Positions 1 through 8,569 of a stretch of 15,239 bases of DNA are shown piece after piece. The stretch comes from Anaerolineaceae bacterium (GTDB lineage Bacteria > Chloroflexota > Anaerolineae > Anaerolineales > Anaerolineaceae). Under the pieces are notes generated by a model. That model ran no database searches. It saw only the letters and a list, made by a program, of their open reading frames with translations, and had not been told where the DNA came from. Both the position numbers and the translations under genes were made by a program. How positions within the stretch are numbered: position 1 is the first letter of the stretch; each line of letters starts with the position of its first letter. Location: the NCBI GenBank assembly GCA_028714615.1, contig JAQTMA010000026.1, positions 1-15,239 on the forward strand. Reading direction: 5' to 3'.

Positions 1-35
1 CCTGGAGGCTTCCATCACACCGCTGGCAGAGGCAG

Positions 36-1289
36 ATGCTCCTTCCCTTAAGCGGCGGACTGCATCCTGGGACGTTGGTTGCGAAAATAGATCAATTGCG
101 TCTCCAGGCATTTTCCTTGCCGTCCTTTGGTGCGCCCGTGGTGATACTTGACCTTATAGAACACCCGATCCGCCCAGTCTTCCACCTCCTTGAGCAGGAT
201 TCTCAACTGCTCGACTTCGGCTGGTGGACTGCCGATCACTCCCCCGGGAAAGTCCGCTACGTCTTCCAGTACAACAAGGATGATTGGAGCCAGGTCAACA
301 CCTCGGTCGATCTCGATGTGGTGGGCATCCCGAATGACCTGATGAGAGCCGAAGGGATCGTGCTGCTGCAACGAGAGGCTTCCCAACTGCGGGCCAACGT
401 GCAAAAAATATCGGGAGGTGACCTGGGGATTGAAGAGTGCAAATTCTACCCGCTGTTGATCCGCTACCGGGTCACCCAAAAGATCATCAACACCGGGTTT
501 GCCAGCAGCACCTACACCTACACCTACAGCGGCGCGGCGGTCAACGACGCTGCCCACTCCACGAAAGCGGCTAACGTCATCAACAACCCCGGCACGGCTT
601 ATGCTTCCGTGCCGTACACCGAGTTTCGCGGGCATAGTCAAATCACCGAGGTGGGTCCGAGTATCGACGGCGATAGCCTGGAAACCCGCCGGTATTTTTA
701 TCAAGACGATCTCTACCAGGGCATGACCTACGACACCCAGCAGGTCAAGCACAGCAGCGGGACGAAGCTCGCCGAGACACAAAGCTGGTACGGATCCCAG
801 GCGCAGTCTACCGATCTGACCATCCCCGAGAGCGTGACGTTCCAGATCTGCGCCCGTAAAAGCGATACGGCCACGAGCTGTTACCCAGACCGCACGGTCA
901 CCTGGATATACCCGACGGCAGAGGAATCCAAGACCTTCGGGACCGATGGGGAAACCTATATGGGCACGCGCCAGGAGTACGAATACGTCCAGGCTGACCA
1001 GGGAAATTATGCTCCCAGTGTTTTCGGCAACCTAACCCGCACGAAGGAAATGGTTTGGACGGGATCAGGATGGCTGGCCAAACGCGCAACGAGGACATTG
1101 TTCAACCCGCATTACGTTTCCAGCACCGACCCGAATGCGGTCGTGTACCTGGTAGGCATGCCGGGAGCCCAGGAAACTTTTGCTTGCCCAAGCGGCAGCT
1201 GCACCTACGGCATCGCCGATCTGGCGGCTTTCTCCTGCAGCGCCTTCAATGCCGGGGGGTGTGCAGCCTGGCCAGCAGCGGAGCGGTGA
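36..1289 (+). CDS. RHS/YD-repeat protein, upstream part (frameshifted, start not in window or lost)
   Basis: This open frame runs into the window edge upstream of the first ATG, and no good ribosome binding site precedes that ATG, so 36 is only the first available Met. From about codon 130 onward the text is typical of large YD-repeat proteins: aromatic/Thr-rich strands such as YPLLIRYRVTQK, YTYTYSG, TRRYFYQDDLYQGMTY, QEYEYVQAD and FGNLTRTK. Such proteins form a hollow beta-shell that encapsulates a C-terminal toxin. Third codon positions are G/C-rich from about 255 on. The frame stops at 1287-1289, but the sensible protein continues in the frame that ends at 3640; the switch maps to the six-G tract 1254-1259, where one extra G would give a continuous reading (AGGVCSLASSGAV). 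The first ~60 codons are Leu/Pro-rich and do not look like RHS, so the true 5' end is uncertain. Confidence 0.6.
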   Translation: MLLPLSGGLHPGTLVAKIDQLRLQAFSLPSFGAPVVILDLIEHPIRPVFHLLEQDSQLLDFGWWTADHSPGKVRYVFQYNKDDWSQVNTSVDLDVVGIPNDLMRAEGIVLLQREASQLRANVQKISGGDLGIEECKFYPLLIRYRVTQKIINTGFASSTYTYTYSGAAVNDAAHSTKAANVINNPGTAYASVPYTEFRGHSQITEVGPSIDGDSLETRRYFYQDDLYQGMTYDTQQVKHSSGTKLAETQSWYGSQAQSTDLTIPESVTFQICARKSDTATSCYPDRTVTWIYPTAEESKTFGTDGETYMGTRQEYEYVQADQGNYAPSVFGNLTRTKEMVWTGSGWLAKRATRTLFNPHYVSSTDPNAVVYLVGMPGAQETFACPSGSCTYGIADLAAFSCSAFNAGGCAAWPAAER

Positions 1290-3640
1290 CCCTGCCCGTC
1301 CCCAGTAGTGGTCTTACTTACGTCCGTCGGACGCTGCTGCACTTTGCCGGAGGGGGGACCACCGATCCGCACTTCAAAGACGAAACGTACGAATACGATG
1401 CCTGGGGCAACCAGAGCACGACGACCGTCTATACCGGGGAAGGCACGGAGTACAGCCTGGCTACGGCGGGCGCCCAGACGACCACCACCACCTACGACAG
1501 TATCTACCGTGTCCGTCCGGTGACCATCCAACCGCCGCTGGGGAGTAGTTTTACCACCACCCTGGCTTATACCGGGAGTGGAGACTATTGCGGCCTGCCA
1601 ACCAGCGAAACCGCCCCGAATGGTCTCACCACGACCGCCGATTATGACAGCAACTGCCGGGTATCGTGGTTGAACAAGCCCAATTTCACCGGGGAGCATA
1701 CCCTCTCGGTGTGGTATGACGATTGGCAACCCACAAACCATCCGCACAATGTTACCGTCACCGAAAAAGTCATGGACGGGAAAACGGCCACCACTATAAA
1801 CTTCTCTGATGGCATGGGGCGTTCGATCGAGACCATCACCCGAGGTGTCACCATCAACGGTGAGGATGCGCAGGCGCTCCTGTCCATCTCATCCTATGAT
1901 GCCTATGGCCGCACGCCGAGGGTGCTGGCTGAGCCCTTCGTTATTGGCGATACGAGCAGCTATGACACGGCGCATACCCTAAGTGACGGCAACAGTGTCC
2001 ATTCGACTTTCGATCTGCTCGGCCGGGTAATATCGACCCGAAACCCGGATGGAGCCGCTACTACCACGAGCTACGAGGTAGTCTCCAATAATGGTGAGAA
2101 TGTATTGCAGACGACTACGACGGATGCCCGCACTAAAATCACCGTCACCCTGACCAATGCGTTTGGGCAGGTCACCAAAGTAACCCCCCCGGGTGGAAAC
2201 CCAGCCATTTCTTATGAATATTACCCGACAGGGAATTTGTACAAGGTCAAACAGCCGAAAGACGGGACCAGCACCTGGGATACGGTGCTGTTCTACGACC
2301 TGGCCGGGCGCAAGACGAGCATGGATGACCCGGACATGGGGCATTGGAGCTATACCTACGACGCGTTGGGGAATGTCCTCACCCAGGTGGATGCCGCGAA
2401 CAACGCAACCTGCCTGTTTTATGACGTGGGTAACCGGTTGAAGGGGAAGGTCTGGCGAGCAGCAGGACAAGGAGCTTGTCCAGAAAGCGATCCCGGCAGT
2501 TATGTCATCGCCTATGACTATGATGCCTACTGGCACAACGGGCAGCAGCTCACCTACGTCGATGAAGACGGCGTAACCCAAAGCCCCTCATCTTCAGCGG
2601 TAAAGGGTTTGCGCACAGCCATGTGGGACGCGAGCGGCAAGACCATCTGGCTCTACGACAGCTACGGGCGGGTCACCAGGGAAGTCCGCGAACTTACGAA
2701 CGGTTTGGGGACTTTTGAAATAGCCCATAGTTACTACACCCATTCCGACCTGGTGAATTCCACCACGTACCCCACCGGGGAAGAAGTGTTTTACGAATAC
2801 GACAACCGACAACTACCCACGGGCATGTATGTCTTCACCGCCCCGGGTGTCAAGAAATACATCGCCGGAGGAAGCGGAGCGACTGGTACCCCGGTCCAGT
2901 ACGATCAGACCGGGCGGATGACCAGCAACACGCTTGGCAATGGGCTGCCGGTCACCTATACCTACAACCCGATCAGCCAGGCGAACGCTGGCGGCTTGCT
3001 GGCCGCCATCCAGGCCGGACAGCCCGGAGCGCTCCTGCTAGATCTGGCCTATACCTATCATGCGGATGGCAATATCCACACCATCCGAGATATCTTGAGT
3101 GGGGTGGTACAAACCTCCACCTTCACCTACGATGGAGCGAACCGGTTACTCACGGCGGTAACGGCGGGAGGTCCTATCCCGGGGTTTAGCCTGTCCTACG
3201 CGTTTAACCCCACCACGGGTTGGCTGGAAAGCCGCACCGATCAGCTCACCGGGATAACGACTGCCTTTACCAAAGATTTCCAGCATCCCAACGCGGTAGG
3301 AGAAGTGGCTTTCTCGACTGGTGGTCAGACCACCCAAACGGATGGATTTACCTATGATGCCAATGGGAACATGCTGATCCGGAACGAAGGGGGGATCCTC
3401 TACACCCACGAATGGACCAAGGATAACCGGCTCAAACGAGTTACCTGGGAGAGCGGTGGATCCAATACGGTTACGTTCGTATATGACGGCGATGGCAACC
3501 GCATCCTGCGGATCGAGAAAAACCAGCAGGGGACGCAATTCAGTGAGTTCACCACGATCTATATTGGTGGGATTTACGAAAACAAGGTGAATTCCGCTTA
3601 TCGAAACCAGACCCAATACTTTTCTGGATTGACTTATTGA
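1259..3640 (+). CDS. RHS/YD-repeat protein, main shell part (continuation after frameshift)
   Basis: About 793 residues of dense YD repeats: YEYDAWGNQ, YDSNCRVSW, YDAYGRTPR, FDLLGRVIST, YDLAGRKTSM, YDALGNVLTQ, YDVGNRLKG, YDSYGRVTRE, YDQTGRMTSN, YDGANRLLTA, YDANGNMLIR and YDGDGNRILR. These repeats build the beta-cocoon of RHS and Tc-toxin proteins. The frame is open back to 1055, but upstream of 1259 the residues are the shadow of the other frame, so I begin after the G-tract shift. The protein ends abruptly at IYIGGIYENK...QYFSGLTY, the point where complete RHS proteins continue with a YY(x)GGQR(I/V)A segment and the terminal core. That missing segment is instead encoded in the next gene, 12 nt downstream, whose ribosome binding site GAGGG lies at 3642-3646. 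Probably a cell-surface or secreted toxin carrier; whether the split form is functional is unknown. Confidence 0.75.
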   Translation: MCSLASSGAVTLPVPSSGLTYVRRTLLHFAGGGTTDPHFKDETYEYDAWGNQSTTTVYTGEGTEYSLATAGAQTTTTTYDSIYRVRPVTIQPPLGSSFTTTLAYTGSGDYCGLPTSETAPNGLTTTADYDSNCRVSWLNKPNFTGEHTLSVWYDDWQPTNHPHNVTVTEKVMDGKTATTINFSDGMGRSIETITRGVTINGEDAQALLSISSYDAYGRTPRVLAEPFVIGDTSSYDTAHTLSDGNSVHSTFDLLGRVISTRNPDGAATTTSYEVVSNNGENVLQTTTTDARTKITVTLTNAFGQVTKVTPPGGNPAISYEYYPTGNLYKVKQPKDGTSTWDTVLFYDLAGRKTSMDDPDMGHWSYTYDALGNVLTQVDAANNATCLFYDVGNRLKGKVWRAAGQGACPESDPGSYVIAYDYDAYWHNGQQLTYVDEDGVTQSPSSSAVKGLRTAMWDASGKTIWLYDSYGRVTREVRELTNGLGTFEIAHSYYTHSDLVNSTTYPTGEEVFYEYDNRQLPTGMYVFTAPGVKKYIAGGSGATGTPVQYDQTGRMTSNTLGNGLPVTYTYNPISQANAGGLLAAIQAGQPGALLLDLAYTYHADGNIHTIRDILSGVVQTSTFTYDGANRLLTAVTAGGPIPGFSLSYAFNPTTGWLESRTDQLTGITTAFTKDFQHPNAVGEVAFSTGGQTTQTDGFTYDANGNMLIRNEGGILYTHEWTKDNRLKRVTWESGGSNTVTFVYDGDGNRILRIEKNQQGTQFSEFTTIYIGGIYENKVNSAYRNQTQYFSGLTY

Positions 3641-3652
3641 TGAGGGATTGAC

Positions 3653-5968
3653 ATGAACAACCGGGAAAAGTTCACTATCTGTTGGCTGCTAATCGCATTC
3701 GTTGTCTGGCAATGTGCAGTGGTTACCTTGGGAGTACAGGCTTCCAACCCAGCCAGCCCCATTAATGGCACCTACACCGATTCGGCTATAAATATCAACG
3801 CACCCGTCGTTCCAAATAATGGTACGGCCATTGTATCCACTGTCCAATTTCGAATTAATACAACCTGGATCAGTCCAAGGCCAGACTATTGCCCACAGTC
3901 CGTATCCCGAACCCTTAGCGTTGTTAATGCCAGTAATGGCATAACTCTTCAATCCGCTACAATACATGAGAGTGAGGAGTTGGAAGGTTGTTACTATAAT
4001 ATTCGTACACGTTGCTGGCTTGGGAATTACAGCGGGACCGTAACATTCTCTAATCTGGATACAGCCACGACATATATTCTGAAGGCTTATAATGTTACCC
4101 TGTATACCTGGACACGCACTGCCGCGGATGTCACCCCACCCGTTGCTTCTGCTTCCAAAAGCCCAAATGTTCTATGGGCGAAAACCGATGTTATCGCTAC
4201 CGCGTTGGCAACGGATGCAAGAGGATCTGGTCTCGCACACGTATATTGTAGGTTGTCCGGCGATTTAACCTATCTCGACGCCGGGGCGAGCAACTGTTCA
4301 AGAACAGCCAATTCAACCACACAATTCCAGTATTACGCAACGGATAATGCTGGCAATGCTGACGGGAGCGCGGCAGCCCCGAAGACCTTGGCGATCAATA
4401 TCGATAAAACCCCACCGGTCGGCGGGTTTTCACCCCGTTATGGGTGGAGTTCTACCCCTTTCACAATTGTGGCGAATGCTACTGGCGAGGGTGGGGCGGG
4501 AATTCTGGATTATTGGATTGCTAAGTACCGAGAAGGAAGTCCAATTCCGCAGGTTTTCGATGAAATGGTGTATATTGACAAAGGGAGGTATTTGGTATGG
4601 TGTGAAGCCACAGACAATGCAGGCAACTCGTTTTCCGGCAATTGCGGGGAGGTTGGGGTGGATTATACTCCCCCATTGATCCAATACTTGCATGTGGCGC
4701 CTGGCATGAATCAGGTGGAAATAAGCTGGTTGGGTACGGACACTGATTCGGGGGTCGACCATTATCTGCTCGAGGGCAATCGTCCCGGAACCGGCTGGGT
4801 ACCGCTGTTATCTACTCCGGTGCAAACCCAGTTCACGCTCACAGACCAAACAATCACCCAGGTTCGAGTCACGGTGTACGACAAGGTATGGCGGACAGCC
4901 ACCAACACCAGCGCTATCTTTAACTTTGGAGTTTCGACCTCCTACTATCTTCTCGGTGGGCAAAGGATTGCCGTAAAACAAGGGAACACCCTCACCTACC
5001 TGGTGTCTGACCAGGTATCCAGCACCAGCCTGGCAATGGACGAGCAGGGCTTGCCGATTGCCAACGTCCGCTATAACCCGTATGGCCAGGAGCGCTGGGC
5101 CAGCGGGATCCTTCCCACCGACAGAACCTACACCGGGCAGCGGGAAGATGCAGATTTGGGTCTGATGGATTACAACGCCCGGTACTACGACCAGGCTTTG
5201 GGACGTTTCCTCTCCCCCGATAGCCTCATCCCGAATCCGGGTGATCCCTTGGCTTACGACCGCTACGCCTATTCAAATAACAACCCCATTAATTATAACG
5301 ATCCAACAGGTCATCGTCCAGCTTGTTCTTCAAAAGAAGAATGTTTCATTGAAAATGAAGCGTGGTTATTCTATCGTAAAAGTATAGATAGACGGGCAGG
5401 ATTGTTTGGAATCAAATTCTCGGGTAATTGGGTTGACACTGACAAAGAAACCGTCATAAATGCAGCATTCACGCTTGGTACCAAACTTACCCCTGAGAAT
5501 AATGAGTATGCTTTCAATGCTTTCAAACGAGTATATCGATCAATGGAAATGGAATCGGTAGATTACTCGTGTCCGGAAGGTTGCTGGGGGAGATCCTTAA
5601 GTTCTCAACAAATTCGATTTTATGAGCCTTCTCGCGGTAAACTCGATCCCAGACTCGTAATCCATGAGCTTGGGCATTCATTCAATGCCGCATTGACAAA
5701 CGCAGTTGGTGACATTAAATCAGCCTATAATGTCCTTGCTGCAACGTGGATTTCAGATTCTAATTTCCCGAGGAGAAGTGACAATCCAAATGGTTTTGCA
5801 GGAGCAGGTTGGGCCCAGAGCAAAGAAATAACAGTGGGAGAAGAATTTGCAGACATGTTTATTGGCTGGGTATATGGAAAATGGGGTGACAACTTACCTG
5901 GAGCACTGAGATCCAGTTGGATGAACCACCAAATGCCTTTTTGGGTAATCGCAGCAAGCTTTAGATAA
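3653..5968 (+). CDS. Secreted Ig-like/RHS-core protein with C-terminal HELGH metallopeptidase (toxin-type) domain
   Basis: 771 residues. A Sec signal peptide is visible (residues 1-30, charged start, hydrophobic 7-28, cleavage likely after VQA30). An Ig-like region follows, with Cys pairs and segment starts of the form (D)xTPP at T161, T253 and T339 and ATDNAGN motifs. Residues 431-553 are the terminal RHS core: YYLLGGQRIAV, YTGQREDADLGL, YNARYYDQALGRFLSPD and NNNPINYNDPTG. After G553 comes a 218-residue variable tail with H671-E-L-G-H675 and a downstream E730-EFAD734, a gluzincin-like zinc site whose third ligand would be one of E730/E731. In polymorphic RHS toxins the tail beyond DPxG is the toxic payload, so this is an inferred secreted metallopeptidase toxin. 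Base composition drops sharply at the tail, a sign of module exchange. The start has GAGGG 6 nt upstream. A lipoprotein gene follows at 31 nt. Could also be a self-acting surface protease. Confidence 0.82.
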   Translation: MNNREKFTICWLLIAFVVWQCAVVTLGVQASNPASPINGTYTDSAININAPVVPNNGTAIVSTVQFRINTTWISPRPDYCPQSVSRTLSVVNASNGITLQSATIHESEELEGCYYNIRTRCWLGNYSGTVTFSNLDTATTYILKAYNVTLYTWTRTAADVTPPVASASKSPNVLWAKTDVIATALATDARGSGLAHVYCRLSGDLTYLDAGASNCSRTANSTTQFQYYATDNAGNADGSAAAPKTLAINIDKTPPVGGFSPRYGWSSTPFTIVANATGEGGAGILDYWIAKYREGSPIPQVFDEMVYIDKGRYLVWCEATDNAGNSFSGNCGEVGVDYTPPLIQYLHVAPGMNQVEISWLGTDTDSGVDHYLLEGNRPGTGWVPLLSTPVQTQFTLTDQTITQVRVTVYDKVWRTATNTSAIFNFGVSTSYYLLGGQRIAVKQGNTLTYLVSDQVSSTSLAMDEQGLPIANVRYNPYGQERWASGILPTDRTYTGQREDADLGLMDYNARYYDQALGRFLSPDSLIPNPGDPLAYDRYAYSNNNPINYNDPTGHRPACSSKEECFIENEAWLFYRKSIDRRAGLFGIKFSGNWVDTDKETVINAAFTLGTKLTPENNEYAFNAFKRVYRSMEMESVDYSCPEGCWGRSLSSQQIRFYEPSRGKLDPRLVIHELGHSFNAALTNAVGDIKSAYNVLAATWISDSNFPRRSDNPNGFAGAGWAQSKEITVGEEFADMFIGWVYGKWGDNLPGALRSSWMNHQMPFWVIAASFR

Positions 5969-5999
5969 AGTGAATTCGTATCCTGTAGGAGAACCAATC

Positions 6000-7046
6000 A
6001 TGGGAAAAATCTGCTACTTTATGGTGTTTATGACCATAATCGGGCTATCAGGTTGTGCCGGAGTACCTGGTTTCTCATCGACCACTGTCCCATCAGCTGA
6101 GAAGACAAGCATCTCAACTACCAGCTTTATTACCCCAGAACCCGTACTTGGTCCAACCCCGAATACCAATGAATCGTCAACGGCAACCATCAATGCACCC
6201 TTACTAATTACTAAATCAACTCCTACTGAATCCTTTGTAAGTACCTCTACGTCGACGACTAGTATTTCACCCAATAACATAGAGGTTACATCTACTTCTA
6301 GTCCGCCTCTATCAGCGCAAGAAAAAGAAACGCAAATAATATATCTCCTCGAAACTAATGAATACTGCGTTTTACCATGCTGGTGGAGAGCAGTCCCCGG
6401 AAAATCAAAATGGGAGGATATTGAGCCTCTATTAATGTCACTTGGTGCTTCTCCAAAATCCTTTGAGAATTCATACTACAACCAGTTGGAATTATCCAAA
6501 CAAGAAACGACGATTACTATTGGGCTTGTATACTCGCTTCAAGGGAGCACAATCAATTCAATTTATATTGGAACTTCTGAGCAAATAAGGAATCGGAATG
6601 TTACTGACGGAAAAATATATCAGCTGGGTTTTCAGAACTATAAATTATCCAATATTTTCTCGGCATATGGATTACCTGATGAAATCAAAATCAGGACATA
6701 TCCTTGGTCAAATGAAGGTGGTGATACTCCTTATATAGTACTGATACAATACAATAGATTGGGGGTGAACATCAAATACAATGGAATAATCAATAAGGAA
6801 AAACTAACCAGTAATATTTGCTTGAATAATTCAACCGTCGACCTTTTCTTGTGGTCACCCAATCTTTCCAACATTGACTTGGTGAGTAGAAGTCAGGAAA
6901 AGTTTTTCATAACGCCTGACGATGCAACTGGTTTTCGTTCATTGAGTGACGCAACTGGATTTGGGATTAATGAATTCATTGAAAAGTACAAAAAGCCAGA
7001 CGCCAATTCATGTTTTTCCATTACTCAATCTGGCTGGCTACCTTAG
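6000..7046 (+). CDS. Lipoprotein with CxxPCW domain; candidate partner/immunity protein of the upstream metallopeptidase
   Basis: I choose the ATG at 6000 over the in-frame ATG at 5970 because AGGAG (5987-5991) sits 8 nt upstream and the resulting N-terminus is a proper lipoprotein signal: MGKICYFMVFMTIIGLSGC with lipobox LSGC, Cys19 being the predicted lipidated residue. A Ser/Thr/Pro-rich linker (about residues 20-105) would tether a globular domain to the cell surface. That domain opens with C123-VLP-C127-W128-W and PGKS, closely resembling C-SPP-C-W...PGKT in the lipoprotein at 9611-10291. I know no defined function for this motif; similar lipoproteins seem common in Anaerolineae, though I cannot verify this here. 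The gene is AT-rich like the metallopeptidase tail before it and 31 nt behind it, so the two probably move and are transcribed together. The immunity role is inference from position and compartment. Confidence 0.7.
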   Translation: MGKICYFMVFMTIIGLSGCAGVPGFSSTTVPSAEKTSISTTSFITPEPVLGPTPNTNESSTATINAPLLITKSTPTESFVSTSTSTTSISPNNIEVTSTSSPPLSAQEKETQIIYLLETNEYCVLPCWWRAVPGKSKWEDIEPLLMSLGASPKSFENSYYNQLELSKQETTITIGLVYSLQGSTINSIYIGTSEQIRNRNVTDGKIYQLGFQNYKLSNIFSAYGLPDEIKIRTYPWSNEGGDTPYIVLIQYNRLGVNIKYNGIINKEKLTSNICLNNSTVDLFLWSPNLSNIDLVSRSQEKFFITPDDATGFRSLSDATGFGINEFIEKYKKPDANSCFSITQSGWLP

Positions 7047-7163
7047 CTTTGGCAATTCATCGTGTTTCCGTAGAGCTATTAACCCATTTTCACTGTTCTC
7101 CAAGATTATTCGGACCTTCCATTAGCCGGAGGCCCCAAACGCGATAAACTCGTTTTTCGTGCA

Positions 7164-7238
7164 AGCCGGACCTTTACAGGCAAATTACTAGAGCACCTTC
7201 TATGACCAGCAAGGCGTTGGTCGCATTATTCAATTGGC
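7164..7238 (+). pseudogene. Degenerate RHS-core fragment left of the IS110 element
   Basis: Translating 7164-7184 gives SRTFTGK, and the adjacent frame from 7186 gives Y, stop, STFYDQQGVGRIIQLASM. These line up with core motifs of the intact gene at 3653-5968 (DRTYTGQ and YNARYYDQALGRFLSPDSL), with about ten codons missing between the two blocks, one net frame change, an in-frame TAG (7189-7191) and one extra codon. The core continues on the far side of the IS with VKNNPITYSDPSG at 8822. So this is the left half of a second RHS core that is decayed and then separated by the element. Upstream, 7047-7163 shows nothing I can identify. Confidence 0.6.
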
Positions 7239-7252
7239 CAGTATGTCAACCG

Positions 7253-8458
7253 CTAACCTGTCAGGTTAAGTTTGCTTGGCGGGAGCTTCACCTTCTTGGT
7301 GCCCCAGGGGATCTCTTTCAGCTCTGCGCCAATCCCCAGCCGGTCTAGCTCATAGCGCACGTACTCCTTGGCGCTCATCTTCCGGGGTAGGTTTTTCACC
7401 TTGATCCGATACGCCTGGGCAAACAGCGAGCAGGCCACATCCCGGGGATCGGCATGCTGGTCGGCCACCTCTTTTTGCAGCACGTGCCAAACGACGATCA
7501 GCAATTTGCGGGCAATCATGACAATTGCCCGTCCCCGGCCTAAACGCGGCTCCAGGCGCTCCAATTCCTTCTTCCAGAAGGGGTGGTGCTGCACGGCCAC
7601 ATTGGCGGCTTGCACCATCGCGCTGCGCAAATCCCGCCGTCCGGCTTTGGTGATCTTGCCCATCGTGCGGCTCTCACCTGAATCATGCACCCGAGCGCCC
7701 AAGCCGGCATATCCGACCAGCTGGCGGGCATCTGGGAAACGGCGGATATCGCCAATGGCTGCCAAGGCGGTCATCCCGTTGATCAGCCCCATCCCGGGGA
7801 TCTGGATAAGTAGAGGGAGACGCTCATCCTTGGCTGCCGCCTCTCCCAAAGCATTTTCAAATAACTTCTTCTGGCTCTCGGCAAATTCCAATGCCGCCAA
7901 GTCGGATTGGAGGCGCACCTTCTCTACGGCTGAGACGTGCAGCAAATTCCACCAGGGACGCAAGTCGGGGTGAAACAGCTCAAACCCGGCGGGGACGAGA
8001 ATCCGGTGGCGGTGTAAGACCGCTTGCAGCCGGTTTTTGGCGGTGGTAGCCAGACGGCTCATCTTTTTGTACTGCGAGGTGAGCATGCGCAGGTCGCGCA
8101 CTTCTTGGGGCGGCACCCAAATGCCCTTGAGATAGTTGGCGGCTAGCAGCTCGGCCAGGGTTTGGGCGGCTTTGCGGTCGGTCTTGACCGGGGCATCCAC
8201 CACGGCTTTGCCTTGCTGAGGATGGACGACGGTTACCGAGGCGACCTTGGGCAAGAGCGCATCATATACATCCCAAGTGTTCGTGGTCACCTCCACAACA
8301 ACCGCATCCTGCAGGGTCAGGTGGCGCTGCATCCAGCCGTCGAACTGGTCCCAGGTCACACGCTGGGGACCGAACACCAGGGTTTGGTCGCGATCGACCC
8401 CGACCGCGACCAGGTAATACTTGTGAATATCCAAACCGATAAAGCGCGTGGGGGGCAT
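7253..8458 (-). CDS. IS110-family transposase (DEDD/bridge-RNA recombinase)
   Basis: 401 residues, a usual length for the family. The N-terminal RuvC-like domain shows GLDIHK (D10), VVVEVTT (E56) and VKTDRKAA (D94); the C-terminal transposase_20 domain shows QIPGMG (219-224), IGDIRRFPDARQLVGYAGL (19 residues) and the HDSG motif, whose S260 is the likely serine nucleophile, followed by KITKAGRRDLR. IS110 recombinases cut and rejoin DNA under guidance of an element-encoded RNA. The start is secure: AAGGAGG on the - strand (complement of 8468-8474) lies 9 nt before the ATG. One oddity: the fourth acidic residue of the usual KTDxxDA motif is Ala here (A97, codon GCC where GAC would give Asp), so activity is doubtful. 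The stop lies almost at the left end of the element. Confidence 0.9.
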   Translation of the reverse strand: MPPTRFIGLDIHKYYLVAVGVDRDQTLVFGPQRVTWDQFDGWMQRHLTLQDAVVVEVTTNTWDVYDALLPKVASVTVVHPQQGKAVVDAPVKTDRKAAQTLAELLAANYLKGIWVPPQEVRDLRMLTSQYKKMSRLATTAKNRLQAVLHRHRILVPAGFELFHPDLRPWWNLLHVSAVEKVRLQSDLAALEFAESQKKLFENALGEAAAKDERLPLLIQIPGMGLINGMTALAAIGDIRRFPDARQLVGYAGLGARVHDSGESRTMGKITKAGRRDLRSAMVQAANVAVQHHPFWKKELERLEPRLGRGRAIVMIARKLLIVVWHVLQKEVADQHADPRDVACSLFAQAYRIKVKNLPRKMSAKEYVRYELDRLGIGAELKEIPWGTKKVKLPPSKLNLTG

Positions 8459-8538
8459 AACGGTAAACCTCCTTTCCGAGGGACGAACCAGTTGAAAAGA
8501 GGGGCCGGGCTGGGGAAGCTCTCACCGGGAGAGTTCCG

Positions 8539-8567
8539 ATTTTAGGGAAAGGGTTTCACACATTCAA
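8539..8567 (-). promoter_or_regulatory. Predicted promoter of the IS110 transposase
   Basis: On the - strand, TTGAAT (complement of 8562-8567) and TAAAAT (complement of 8539-8544) are separated by exactly 17 bases and point at the transposase gene, giving a leader of about 70 nt. A small hairpin, CTCTC/GAGAG with a 5-nt loop (8519-8533), lies near the predicted transcription start. The match is to the bacterial housekeeping sigma-factor consensus; no experimental support is implied. Confidence 0.5.
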
Positions 8568-8569
8568 AC

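Noticed and set aside
1055..1258. ATG at 1055 as the start of the second YD-repeat frame
   Set aside because: Codons 1055-1258 in this frame are Arg/Cys/His-rich and shadow real YD-type text in the other frame; true sense begins only after the G tract.
5970..5999. Upstream in-frame ATG at 5970 for the lipoprotein gene
   Set aside because: It would put ten polar residues before the signal sequence and has no ribosome binding site; the ATG at 6000 has AGGAG at ideal spacing and gives a clean lipoprotein signal.
7368..7973. 201-codon + strand open frame
   Set aside because: It lies wholly inside the IS110 transposase on the opposite strand and shows no motifs.
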